Shown here: positions 17,404 through 26,033 of the stretch, piece by piece
Layout of the letters: every line of letters starts with the position of its first letter
Numbering within the stretch: position 1 is the first letter of the stretch
From: PNNG01 sp046291695
GTDB taxonomy: Bacteria; Bacteroidota; Bacteroidia; UBA7662
Direction: 5' to 3'
DNA: 64,000 nt
NCBI GenBank assembly: GCA_046291695.1
Contig: JBKBSO010000007.1
Span: 1-64,000 of the forward strand
The notes under the pieces: generated by a model
The model's input: the letters and a program-made list of their open reading frames with translations, nothing else
The model's database searches: none
Told to the model about the DNA's origin: nothing
Program-made: the position numbers and the translations under genes

Positions 17404-17419
17404 TTTAGGCCTATCTAAA
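17404..17419. promoter_or_regulatory. Candidate DtxR/MntR-type operator in the importer promoter
   Basis: TTTAGGCCTATCTAAA has inverted arms TTTAG/CTAAA with a 6-bp centre, like inverted repeats bound by DtxR/MntR regulators (TTTAGG...CCTAAA type). It lies 6 bp upstream of the -7 box, in the spacer where a bound repressor would block RNA polymerase. The second gene of the operon encodes a DtxR-like domain. Confidence 0.5.
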
Positions 17420-17425
17420 TTGTAC

Positions 17426-17433
17426 TAATTTTG
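17426..17433 (+). promoter_or_regulatory. -7 box of the metal importer operon
   Basis: TAATTTTG is an exact TAnnTTTG match and ends 5 nt before the ATG at 17439. The transcript is therefore expected to begin at or very near the start codon. Confidence 0.55.
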
Positions 17434-17438
17434 CATCC

Positions 17439-19184
17439 ATGTTTCGTTTTGTCATGGTTCTGTTTATGATGGGTCTAGGCCAAGTGGCATGGGCACAAAA
17501 AATGCGGGTAGTTGCCACCACCAGCTTTTTAGCCGATATGGCCCAAGTGCTTGCAGGCGACTTTTGCGAAGTAAGCTCTTTATTACCTTTAGGCAGTGAC
17601 CCACATACCTACGATGCCGTTCCAGGCGATGCGCGAAAGCTTGCGGAGGCGAATCTGATCATAGAAAACGGTTTAAATCTAGAAGGCTGGTTGAGTAAAT
17701 TAATAGAACAAGCCGGTGGCAATACCCCACGCATAAGGGCAAGTGATGGGGTAATCCCAATCATGAGCAGCGAATACGCCGATAGTTACGACCCACACGC
17801 CTGGATGGACCCTTTAGCCGGTAGGATTTATATCCGGAACATCAGTAGGTCCTTACAAGCTTTGCTTCCCCAATCGGCCGAAGCTATTGAAGCCAACTAC
17901 CTCCGGTATGATAGCTCCCTTTTGGTTGCCCACCAACAAATTACGGAGCTCATAGCCGCTATTCCACCCAAGCATCGACTTATTGCCACCACGCACGATG
18001 CATTTCGGTACTTTGGTGAGCGGTATGGGATGGAAGTTATCTCGGTACTTGGAACCACCACCGATGCCGAGGTCCGTACCGGCGATTTGCAGCAACTTAT
18101 CCGTACCATAGAAGCCTACGAATTGCCTGCCATATTCGTAGAAACCACCATTAACCCCAAGCTCATGCAACAGGTAGCCACGGATGCCGGTATACGCATA
18201 GGCGGTAATTTATATGCCGACAGTATGGGGCCTAAAGGGAGTGGCGCCGACACCTATTTGCGCATGCTATTACACACGGCACAAAGCCTGCACGATGGAT
18301 TAAAGGGTTCGGGAACCAATCGAAAAAACAGCACCGATTTACTCATGCTCATGATTATTGCCGGATTCTTTCTTGCTGCTTTTCTTTATCTCGGAGCTAA
18401 AATTCAAAGTAAAAATCGGCACCATGCCCCCATAAACGGAAACATCAGGATAAAAGGATTAACCGTAGCTTACGACAATAAGGTTATTCTCAATGACTTT
18501 AACCTCGAGCTTAAGCCTGGCAAGCTATACGGACTCATCGGCCCAAATGGCTCTGGTAAAAGTACCTTATTTAAAAGCATACTCGGACTTGCTGATATTG
18601 ATCGTGGGAGTATTGAAATAGGAGACCTAAACATCAAAGAAGTCCAAACTCAAATTGCTTACGTACCTCAAAAAGAAGATATCGACTGGGAGTTTCCGGC
18701 CACAGTAAGCGATGTAGTACTGATGGGGCGCTATGCAAAACTTGGGGTATTCAGCCAAATACATAAAAACGACTTTGACCAAGCCCATCGTCATATGGAG
18801 GAGCTTGGGATTATGAATTTAATGCATAAGCAAATTGGAGAACTTTCAGGGGGACAACAGCAGCGCGTTTTTATTGCCCGAGCACTTTGTCAGGAAGCTA
18901 GGATTTATTTTCTCGATGAGCCCTTTGTGGGGGTAGATATTACCACTGAAGAAAAAATCATGCAGGTATTGCGGGCCTTGGTAAAAGAAGGTAAAACGGT
19001 CATTATGATTCATCATGACTTATCGAAAGCCCGTGAATATTTCGATGAAATCATTATGATTAACCGCAGATTAGTGGCTTTTGGAGCGCCCGAAAAGGTA
19101 GTCAATGAGCAAAACATACTGCGTACTTTCAGTGGCATGCAATCTATTTACGAGGAGGCCGTACAACTTAACAAACTAACATGA
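17439..19184 (+). CDS. Metal ABC transporter: substrate-binding protein fused to ATPase
   Basis: A 581-residue fusion of two normally separate subunits. Residues 1-20 are a signal peptide. Residues 21-290 are a TroA/ZnuA-type metal-binding protein with the expected His3Asp ligands H56 (DPHTYD), H120 (DPHAWMDP), H186 (THDAFRYF) and D261 (YADSMG). One transmembrane helix (about 300-320), followed by the basic KIQSKNRHH, places the rest inside. Residues 334-581 are the ABC ATPase: Walker A GPNGSGKST (368-376), Q-loop Q411, signature LSGGQQQ (469-475), Walker B FLDEP (491-495), H-switch H526. It would capture Mn2+, Zn2+ or Fe2+ in the periplasm and power the permease encoded next (4-bp overlap). 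Which metal cannot be told. An internal start at 17454 would also give a signal peptide. Confidence 0.9.
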   Translation: MFRFVMVLFMMGLGQVAWAQKMRVVATTSFLADMAQVLAGDFCEVSSLLPLGSDPHTYDAVPGDARKLAEANLIIENGLNLEGWLSKLIEQAGGNTPRIRASDGVIPIMSSEYADSYDPHAWMDPLAGRIYIRNISRSLQALLPQSAEAIEANYLRYDSSLLVAHQQITELIAAIPPKHRLIATTHDAFRYFGERYGMEVISVLGTTTDAEVRTGDLQQLIRTIEAYELPAIFVETTINPKLMQQVATDAGIRIGGNLYADSMGPKGSGADTYLRMLLHTAQSLHDGLKGSGTNRKNSTDLLMLMIIAGFFLAAFLYLGAKIQSKNRHHAPINGNIRIKGLTVAYDNKVILNDFNLELKPGKLYGLIGPNGSGKSTLFKSILGLADIDRGSIEIGDLNIKEVQTQIAYVPQKEDIDWEFPATVSDVVLMGRYAKLGVFSQIHKNDFDQAHRHMEELGIMNLMHKQIGELSGGQQQRVFIARALCQEARIYFLDEPFVGVDITTEEKIMQVLRALVKEGKTVIMIHHDLSKAREYFDEIIMINRRLVAFGAPEKVVNEQNILRTFSGMQSIYEEAVQLNKLT

Positions 19185-20671
19185 GCAGCATCAGCGAACT
19201 CCAAGAGGTATTTGGCTATGCCTATGCACAACGGGCCTTGCTCGCTTCAATTTTGGTAGGTATCAGTTGTGGGATGTTGGGCGTGTTTATTGTGCTCCGC
19301 AATATGTCGCTCATTGGTGATGCCCTATCGCATGCCATCCTTCCGGGGGTGGTAGTAGGATTTATGATTGCCGGGCATAGCATTTTTGCCTTTTTCACAG
19401 GGTCGGTTATTGCTGGGCTCGTGGCCGCTCTAAGCATCACCTGGCTACAACAGCATGTAAAAACCAAGGAAGATGCCGCCATCGGCATTGTATTTTCGGC
19501 CATGTTCGCTTTGGGTATAATTGGTATATCGGCGGTTACACGGCAAGAAGGCGTTCACCTCGACATGAAAGATTTCCTTTTTGGAAATGTATTAGGCATC
19601 AGCAATCAGGATTTATGGCTTACAGGACTCATCACCTTTTACGTAGGACTCAGTTTATTGGCATTTTATCGTTTCTTTTTTGTAACTACGTTCCAGTCGG
19701 TAATGGCCCAAACCACCGGTATCAATACGCGACTCATGCATTACTTCATGATGATGTTGCTCAGTTTTACTGTGGTAGCTTCATTGCAGTCGGTAGGTGT
19801 AATATTGGTAGTTGCCATGCTTATTATTCCTGCCTCTACTGCTTTGTTACTGAGTAGCAGGCTAAAAGTAGTGCTTCTGCTATCGGCCATAACTGGCTTG
19901 TTGTCGGCCAGTTGTGGGCTCATTTTGGCCATTTTATGGGAAACAACGCCCGGGCCGGCCATGACCCTTGTAGCCACAAGCTTTTACATTTTAGCCATGC
20001 TGCTATCTCCCCGTAAGGGTTTGCTGTTAGTACGTTGGCGGAAATACAAGCGTCAACAGCAGCAAAAGGCCGAAGATTTGCTCAAGGAAATTGTAAAGCT
20101 TCAGGAAAAAAATGTTAACACCTTGTCCGAAACAGCAAATACACTTGGGCTTACGGCCAGGCAATTGCAAAAAGGGCTGAACCACCTTCAAAAGTTGTCG
20201 TGGCTCGAGTCGTGCCATAGCGGAACCATTCACCTAAGTGCAGCGGGGCTCCAGCGGGCATATGCCCTAATCAGGGCACATCGTCTGTGGGAAAGTTATC
20301 TGGTAACCGAAGTGGGCTTGCAGTCAGACCAAATCCACAACCAGGCCGAGCAATACGAGCACCGCCTCCCCGAAGGTTTACTACATCAACTTGACGCACA
20401 ACTAGGCTTCCCGGTTTATGACCCACATGGATCACCCATTCCACAACAATTAGGTACAGCCGTAAACCTCAGCAGCCTCGAAGCTGGCGAAACAGCTTTA
20501 TTATTAACTGATCAGGTAGATAGCAGCATCAGTCTTCAACTTTGGAAGTTGGGCATAAGTGCCAATCAGCTCCTTGTGGTTAAGCAGCTGGACGAGCAAA
20601 CTATTTTGCTCAACGACGGAAAAAATATACCTCTAATTTTAGCACGCCAGGTACTGGTTCGTAAGCTTTGA
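19181..20671 (+). CDS. Metal ABC permease (ABC-3) fused to DtxR/MntR-type regulator
   Basis: A 496-residue fusion. Residues 1-285 are an ABC-3 (ZnuB/MntC-like) permease with about eight to nine membrane segments and the typical SLIGDALSHAILPGVVVG loop. After basic WRKYKRQQQQK, residues 297-425 match DtxR/MntR: a winged helix (SETANTLGLTARQLQ), then the dimerisation and metal domain. Likely metal ligands are kept: H367, E371 and H386 (DtxR H79, E83, H98) and E390, E393, H394 (MntR E99, E102, H103); MntR E11 is a lysine here (K302). Residues about 425-496 look like the SH3/FeoA-like tail (LSSLEAGETALL). It would transport metal brought by the preceding fusion protein, and sense cytoplasmic metal either to bind DNA from the membrane or to gate transport. 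Confidence 0.9.
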   Translation: MSSISELQEVFGYAYAQRALLASILVGISCGMLGVFIVLRNMSLIGDALSHAILPGVVVGFMIAGHSIFAFFTGSVIAGLVAALSITWLQQHVKTKEDAAIGIVFSAMFALGIIGISAVTRQEGVHLDMKDFLFGNVLGISNQDLWLTGLITFYVGLSLLAFYRFFFVTTFQSVMAQTTGINTRLMHYFMMMLLSFTVVASLQSVGVILVVAMLIIPASTALLLSSRLKVVLLLSAITGLLSASCGLILAILWETTPGPAMTLVATSFYILAMLLSPRKGLLLVRWRKYKRQQQQKAEDLLKEIVKLQEKNVNTLSETANTLGLTARQLQKGLNHLQKLSWLESCHSGTIHLSAAGLQRAYALIRAHRLWESYLVTEVGLQSDQIHNQAEQYEHRLPEGLLHQLDAQLGFPVYDPHGSPIPQQLGTAVNLSSLEAGETALLLTDQVDSSISLQLWKLGISANQLLVVKQLDEQTILLNDGKNIPLILARQVLVRKL

Positions 20672-20819
20672 ACATTCATTCGGAGCATATGCACTATTCA
20701 TAAGCTTTGCTAATTGCCCATTCGGTTATCGCATTTTGGTCTCAAATCCGTTTCTTTGCTAACTCAAAAATTCACCGAACCATTTGATTCATCATCTGGT
20801 TAGTTTACGCAGAAACAAT

Positions 20820-21272
20820 ATGAACAGACCTAAAAAACGCTACTATTTTATCTTCTATGCCGCCCTCGTCCTACTGAGTGGCTGTGTTGGTAAGCACCAG
20901 GTTGGCGACGAACTAAATGGCGAATGGCAACTCTTGCATGTTGAAGCCGACGGGGAAGTATATCCCGACGACCGTAAAAAAGACATTCACGTTCGCATAA
21001 ACGATCAGGGATTTAAAGTAATCAGGGAAGGCCAATATCCTATTTTTCTGGGTAAATTCCTGCATGAAGAAATGTTTTATCCAAAACACCTTGACATTTG
21101 GCTTGCAGGCGACGACGACGCAGGCATTAAGCGAAAAGGCATTTACCGGCTCAAAGGCGACACCCTTGAGGCGTGTTTTTCGCCCCCTGGGGCTTATCGT
21201 CCGGCTTATTTTGAAACCCGAAGGGGGAGTAAGCAGATTCTAAGCATTTGGGTGCGCATTAAAAACAAATAG
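20820..21272 (+). CDS. Small lipoprotein of unknown function
   Basis: A 150-residue lipoprotein with a basic start (MNRPKKRYYF), a hydrophobic helix and a lipobox LLSGC. The ATG at 20820 is chosen over an in-frame ATG at 20784 because only the former gives a proper signal peptide. The mature part (GEWQLLHVEADGEVYPDD, later GDTLEACFSPPGAYRP) resembles TIGR03067/lipocalin-like small beta-barrel proteins with a W-x-L start and a final RRG-type strand, but no function can be given. It follows the metal importer by 148 bp and has no visible promoter box. Confidence 0.65.
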   Translation: MNRPKKRYYFIFYAALVLLSGCVGKHQVGDELNGEWQLLHVEADGEVYPDDRKKDIHVRINDQGFKVIREGQYPIFLGKFLHEEMFYPKHLDIWLAGDDDAGIKRKGIYRLKGDTLEACFSPPGAYRPAYFETRRGSKQILSIWVRIKNK

Positions 21273-21278
21273 GCTTTA

Positions 21279-22790
21279 TTACTTACTAAAGGCTAAAATA
21301 TCATCGATAAATTTTCGGTCGTTGGCCAATCTGGGCACCTTATTCTGTCCTCCTAGTTTTCCTCTTTTTTTCATCCAACCATAAAAAGTGCCGTCGGGCA
21401 TTACATGGACAATGGGGGCATCGAGGGCCAGGTTTTTTTGACGTTTGGCATCATAATCAGAATTAAGCTCCCGCAATCGTTCATCCAAAATGCGATTAAA
21501 CAGCTCTTGTTTATCGGGTAATTGCTCAAACTCAATGAGCCACTCATGCGCACCTTTTTCTCCGGTGGTAAGAAATTTAGGACCTGCTGTATAATCGCGA
21601 ATACGTGCGCCGGTTTGTTCGCAAGCCCTGGCCAAGGCTGCTTCGGCATTTTCAATAATCAGCTCTTCGCCGAAAGCATTGATAAAATGTTTGGTTCGCC
21701 CAGTAATTTTGAACCTAAACGGATTAAGGTTCGTAAAACGAATGGTATCCCCTATGAGATAGCGCCACAAACCCGCATTGGTGCTGATAATTACGGCGTA
21801 ATTCTGTTGGGTATTTACTTCCGAAAGCGCACAGGTTTTGGGGAATGGTTGGCCGATATCTTCGGGATCCATAAACTCGAAGTAAATACCATAATCGAGC
21901 ATCAGCAGCATTTCGTCGGAATCAAAGCTATCAGACATGCCAAAAAAGCCTTCGGAAGCATTATAGGTTTCCATATACCGCATCCCATCAGCAGGCAGCA
22001 TACTTCTAAATTGGTCTCGATAAGGGTTAAAACTAACTCCGCCATGAAAATAAACTTCCAGGTTTGGCCAAATTTCGTGCATATGGTTTTTACCTGATTG
22101 CTCGAGCATCCACTTAAAGAGCACTATCAACCAAGTAGGCACACCCGCCAGGCTCGTCACATCCTGATGCATGGTTTCTAGTCCGATCTTCTCTGCTTTT
22201 TCTTCCCAATGTTCGAGTAGCGCTACGGATAATTCTGGCGTACGTATAAATTCGGCCCAAATCGGCAAGTTCTGCATCAAAACAGCGGATAAGTCACCGT
22301 AATAAACCTCTTCGTTAAGTTGACTGATTTGATGACTACCCCCAATAGTTAATGATTTTCCTGTAAAAATCTGTGTTTCCGGCTGCAAATAGCAAAACAT
22401 CGAGAGCAAGTCTTTGGCTCCCTTATAGTGGCAATCTTCGAGGGCCTCTTCACTAACGGGTATAAATTTGGAGCGGTCGTTCGTGGTGCCCGACGATTTG
22501 GCGAACCACCTGATTTCCGATGGCCACAGCAAGTACTGTTCGCCACGCATAATACGATCGATATAAGGTTGCAAAGCTTCGTAGCTGCTCACCGGTACTT
22601 GCCTGGCAAAATCAGCTGCCGTGCGTATATCGGCATATTTGTATTTAAGTCCCCATTCGGTATGCCGAGCAGTATTGATCAATTTTCTACGAACCTCTTC
22701 TTGAACCTCAATGGGATATTTCAAGAAAAGTTCTATCTGGTGCATGCGCTTTTTCATGAACCAACTGATTACTGTGTTCAATACCGACAT
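21279..22790 (-). CDS. GH3 auxin-responsive promoter family protein
   Basis: A 503-residue protein of the GH3 family, acyl-adenylate-forming enzymes related to plant JAR1 that join carboxylic acids to amino acids. Diagnostic segments are WFAKSSGTTNDRSKFIPVS (the ATP phosphate loop), MRYMETYNASEGFF (adenine site), MLDYGIYFEF, and the TGRTKHFINAFGEELI hinge. Bacterial members have no proven substrate. It is last in a minus-strand unit recJ-lptB-GH3, with 6 bp between it and lptB, so its acyl substrate may be envelope-related, though that is inference. Confidence 0.88.
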   Translation of the reverse strand: MSVLNTVISWFMKKRMHQIELFLKYPIEVQEEVRRKLINTARHTEWGLKYKYADIRTAADFARQVPVSSYEALQPYIDRIMRGEQYLLWPSEIRWFAKSSGTTNDRSKFIPVSEEALEDCHYKGAKDLLSMFCYLQPETQIFTGKSLTIGGSHQISQLNEEVYYGDLSAVLMQNLPIWAEFIRTPELSVALLEHWEEKAEKIGLETMHQDVTSLAGVPTWLIVLFKWMLEQSGKNHMHEIWPNLEVYFHGGVSFNPYRDQFRSMLPADGMRYMETYNASEGFFGMSDSFDSDEMLLMLDYGIYFEFMDPEDIGQPFPKTCALSEVNTQQNYAVIISTNAGLWRYLIGDTIRFTNLNPFRFKITGRTKHFINAFGEELIIENAEAALARACEQTGARIRDYTAGPKFLTTGEKGAHEWLIEFEQLPDKQELFNRILDERLRELNSDYDAKRQKNLALDAPIVHVMPDGTFYGWMKKRGKLGGQNKVPRLANDRKFIDDILAFSK

Positions 22791-22796
22791 CGCTCG

Positions 22797-23534
22797 CTAC
22801 TCCATTTTTTTTCGTTTCAACTCAAAATGTTTACCTAGGTATAAGCGACGTACCTCCTCATCGGAAGCCAACTCTTCGGGAACACCTGAACGCAAAATTT
22901 TACCTTCAAACAACAAATAAGCCTTATCGGTAATGGAAAGGGTCTCATTCACGTTATGATCCGTAATCAAAATGCCGATATTCTTTTTCTTGAGGCTAAA
23001 AATAATGCTTTGAATGTCTTCTACGGCAATTGGATCTACTCCGGCAAAGGGCTCATCAAGCAAGATGAAAGCCGGATCTACAGCCAGGGCCCTTGCAATT
23101 TCTGTTCTTCGGCGTTCGCCACCCGAAAGTACTTCACCTTTATTTTTGCGCACATGTTGCAGGTGAAATTCCTCTATTAAGGCCTCAAGCTTGGCTTTTT
23201 GTTCGGCTTTGGTCATGTTGGTCATCTCCATCACCGCCATAATATTTTCTTCAACCGTGAGTTTCCTAAAAACCGAAGCTTCCTGCGGCAAATAGCCGAT
23301 GCCTATTTGTGCACGTTTATACATGGGCAATTCGGTTATTCGCTTATCGTCGAGATAAACTTCGCCCTCATCGCATTTAATGAGGCCTACAATCATGTAA
23401 AAGCTGGTGGTTTTGCCTGCACCATTCGGCCCCAGCAAACCAACAATTTGGCCTTGCTCTACACTTACCGACACATGGTCAACAACCGTACGCTTCTTGT
23501 AGCGCTTTACCAAATTTTCGGAGCGTAAAAGCAT
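22797..23534 (-). CDS. lptB: LPS export ABC transporter ATP-binding protein
   Basis: A 245-residue ATPase of the LptBFG complex that extracts LPS from the inner membrane and drives it across the periplasm. It shows Walker A GPNGAGKTT, Q-loop YLPQE (as YLPQEASVFRKLTVEENI, characteristic of LptB), signature LSGGERRR, Walker B FILLDEPFAGVDP, and the H-switch ITDHN. Full length, about the same as E. coli LptB. It begins 1 bp after recJ and is followed by a GH3 family gene. Confidence 0.95.
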   Translation of the reverse strand: MLLRSENLVKRYKKRTVVDHVSVSVEQGQIVGLLGPNGAGKTTSFYMIVGLIKCDEGEVYLDDKRITELPMYKRAQIGIGYLPQEASVFRKLTVEENIMAVMEMTNMTKAEQKAKLEALIEEFHLQHVRKNKGEVLSGGERRRTEIARALAVDPAFILLDEPFAGVDPIAVEDIQSIIFSLKKKNIGILITDHNVNETLSITDKAYLLFEGKILRSGVPEELASDEEVRRLYLGKHFELKRKKME

Positions 23535-23535
23535 G

Positions 23536-25233
23536 CTAATCGAATTTGATGTCTTTTACATTCAACTTAATGGTGGTAACCCCCCTCCAGGTATTTTCCT
23601 CAATGGTATACGCCATATTAAAAGGTATCCCTTTGCTGATGAGTGGATAATGCTCGGCATGACCAAAGGCAATGGCACTAAAGGCAATACTCCCCTCTTG
23701 CTGTACCGAAATTTGCAGATGGTTTTCGCCCACCACACGAACAAAGCCATTACTAAATACCTGCTTAGAACTAAAAACAGGCTGCATATTGCCCGGCCCA
23801 AAGGGCGCAAACTGCTTGAGTACCCTAAAAAAACGCGGGGTAATGGCACCCAACTTAATCTCTTCATCAATTTCGAGCATGGGTACCAGCTGATCGGCAC
23901 GAATAGATCCGCTCACCACTTGCTCAAATTTTTCGGCAAAAGCCTGAATATTTTCTTCACGTAAGGTAAGTCCTGCCGCGTATTTGTGTCCTCCGAACTG
24001 TTCTACATATTCGGCGCACTGTGCAATGGCACTGTGTATATCGAAACCATTAACAGAACGTGCCGAACCGGTTAAGTAGCCGTCGGCATGACTAAACACA
24101 ATGGTAGGGCGATAATACTGCTCCACCAAACGAGATGCGACAATACCAATAACCCCTTTATGCCAGTTTTGACCATACACCACAGTACTTCTCCTGCTTA
24201 AAAAATCAGAAGTTCCTTCAGCTACCAGCATGGCCTCGCGGGTGATATTGGCATCCACATCCCTCCGGTCGGTATTGGTTTCATTAATTACATGGGCCCG
24301 GGCCTCAGCTTCTTGCATATTACTGCTCAATAGTAATTCTACTGCATTTTTTGCATCTCCCATGCGACCTGCCGCATTAATTCGTGGCGCAATGGTAAAC
24401 ACAATGTCGGTTATGTTAAGCTCCTTTTTATCGCAACAAAGTTGAATAATGGCCCGCAGGCCAATGGTTGGATTTTCATTTAATTTCTTTAAGCCGAAGT
24501 GCGTTAAAATTCTATTCTCTCCTAAAATCGGGACAATGTCGGCGGCTATACTTACGGCTAATAAATCGAGCGACTGCTGAATAAATTGCTGGTCAATATC
24601 ATTGCGAATGCTAAAGGCTTGCGCTAGCTTAAAACCAATTCCGCAACCACTGAGTTCTTTGAATGGGTAAGGGCAATCGGCCTGTTTAGGGTTCAGAATG
24701 GCTGCTGCCCGCGGTAATTCGGCGGGTAGGTGGTGGTCGGTGATGATGATGTCTAGGCCTTTTTCATTCGCATAGTCTACCTGTTCATTCGCCGTGATAC
24801 CACAATCGAGGGTAATAATAAGCTTATAATCGTTTTCCAAGGCCCAATCAATAGCCTGAATCGATAGTCCATAGCCTTCTGAATGACGGTCGGGTATATA
24901 ATAGCCTACCTGATCATAGATATGTTTAAAAAAGCGGTAGGTAAGTGCAACGGCCGTGGTGCCATCAACATCATAATCGCCATAGATAAGGATACGCTCC
25001 TGCCGGCGGATGGATTGTTCAATAATCCCAACTGCATTCTCCATATCCTTCATGAGGAAGGGATCGTGCAGTAAATCTAAATCGGGTCTGAAAAATGTTT
25101 TTGCCTCTTCGTATGTGGTAATTCCTCTACTAAGAAGCAAGCGAGCTATCAGTGGATCCACATTTATGGCCTCTGCCAGTTCCCGTGCATTTGCTTCCTG
25201 ATGCTTTGGTTTATACACCCATCGTTTATCCAT
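23536..25233 (-). CDS. recJ: Single-stranded-DNA-specific exonuclease RecJ
   Basis: A 565-residue 5'-3' ssDNA exonuclease used in recombination and mismatch repair. The DHH phosphoesterase motifs are clear: DYDVDGTTAVAL (motif I), TLDCGI (motif II), ITDHHLP (motif III, the DHH), and the DHHA1 region with GGHKYAAGLTL near 420. The C-terminal OB-like domain is present. First gene of recJ-lptB-GH3. A GAGGAG-like sequence just before the ATG and a TATATTTA near-match -7 box about 55 nt upstream are likely expression signals. Confidence 0.96.
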   Translation of the reverse strand: MDKRWVYKPKHQEANARELAEAINVDPLIARLLLSRGITTYEEAKTFFRPDLDLLHDPFLMKDMENAVGIIEQSIRRQERILIYGDYDVDGTTAVALTYRFFKHIYDQVGYYIPDRHSEGYGLSIQAIDWALENDYKLIITLDCGITANEQVDYANEKGLDIIITDHHLPAELPRAAAILNPKQADCPYPFKELSGCGIGFKLAQAFSIRNDIDQQFIQQSLDLLAVSIAADIVPILGENRILTHFGLKKLNENPTIGLRAIIQLCCDKKELNITDIVFTIAPRINAAGRMGDAKNAVELLLSSNMQEAEARAHVINETNTDRRDVDANITREAMLVAEGTSDFLSRRSTVVYGQNWHKGVIGIVASRLVEQYYRPTIVFSHADGYLTGSARSVNGFDIHSAIAQCAEYVEQFGGHKYAAGLTLREENIQAFAEKFEQVVSGSIRADQLVPMLEIDEEIKLGAITPRFFRVLKQFAPFGPGNMQPVFSSKQVFSNGFVRVVGENHLQISVQQEGSIAFSAIAFGHAEHYPLISKGIPFNMAYTIEENTWRGVTTIKLNVKDIKFD

Positions 25234-25622
25234 AACTCCTCGCTGTCAGCATTTTAGGCTCAACACCCTTTATTTTTTAAAGAACCCTAAATATACGCAG
25301 TCTGTCTCGATAATTCTCCCGGCTTTTTTCAAGCCCTGAGAATTTCTAAACATCAAACAAATCGATTCTGCTGGTATAACCAAATCTATTCATCCGCATC
25401 TTGGCAAGTAATGCTGCAGGGCCTTTAGGCTATCGGTTCGGGCCAAGCAAGGCCGGCCAAGCCAAGAGGTTTGGTTACCTCGGACTCGCATGCGGGGGCT
25501 AGAAAACCCTTTGCATTAAAAAGCCCGGCCATCTGGGGGTAAAAAAGAAAACACGCCTATTGATTCTTGCATGCATGCGAATAAGCAGTAAACCAAATGC
25601 CTTAACTTTACCTTCAAAAAAG
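25234..25622. other. Intergenic region between divergent recJ and mce
   Basis: This 389-bp gap holds the recJ leader and a near-match -7 box (minus strand, 25288-25295) and repeat copy A (25385-25557). The mce start at 25623 is preceded by only about 65 bp of non-repeat sequence. No RNA gene is seen. Confidence 0.5.
25385..25557 (-). repeat. Dispersed intergenic repeat, copy A
   Basis: About 173 bp, opposite in orientation to copy B at 44502-44755. One end (25385-25408) matches 44732-44755 at 21 of 24 bases, all three differences being transitions. The other end shares GATGGCCGGG (minus strand of 25524-25533) followed by TTTT, AA and GCA at the same spacing. CGATAGC is shared near the first end. 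The middle differs and holds small hairpins: GAGGT/ACCTC (25466-25470, 25477-25481), GGCCGGCC and CGCATGCG. Confidence 0.65.
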
Positions 25623-26033
25623 ATGGTTAACAAGATAGAACATATCGGCATTGCCGTTAAATCGCTCGAAGCTGCGAACGTGCTTTTTGAGCAGTTATTG
25701 GGTGTGGCACCTTACAAGGCCGAAGAAGTTGCTTCGGAGCACGTGATTACATCCTTTTTTCAAACAGGCGAAAGTAAAATAGAATTGCTGGCGAGCACGG
25801 CCGCGGATGGCCCCATAGGCAAGTACATAGAAAAAAAGGGTGAAGGCATCCACCACATTGCCTTTGAGGTTTCCGACATAAAGGCTGAAATGCAACGGTT
25901 ACGTGAAGCGGGTTTTCAGTTGCTTAATGAGGAGCCTAAGCGTGGGGCCGACAACAAGTTAGTATGCTTTGTGCACCCAAAAACAGCCGGTGGTGTATTG
26001 GTTGAACTTTGCCAGGAAATCAGCGGAAGCTGA
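25623..26033 (+). CDS. mce: Methylmalonyl-CoA epimerase
   Basis: A 136-residue vicinal-oxygen-chelate enzyme that interconverts (2S)- and (2R)-methylmalonyl-CoA in propionate metabolism. The metal ligands lie in IEHIGIAVK (His), GIHHIAFEV (His) and the terminal VLVELCQ (Glu). The start is the ATG at 25623, since the family begins M-x-x-I-E-H-I-G-I; an open frame continues upstream but into the intergenic repeat. The gene is convergent with the next one and their stop regions overlap by 14 bp. The mutase subunits are not in this window. Confidence 0.93.
   Translation: MVNKIEHIGIAVKSLEAANVLFEQLLGVAPYKAEEVASEHVITSFFQTGESKIELLASTAADGPIGKYIEKKGEGIHHIAFEVSDIKAEMQRLREAGFQLLNEEPKRGADNKLVCFVHPKTAGGVLVELCQEISGS

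Noticed and set aside
20784..20819. Upstream ATG for the lipoprotein at 20820
   Set aside because: It would put twelve charged residues before the signal peptide; the second ATG gives a normal lipoprotein start.
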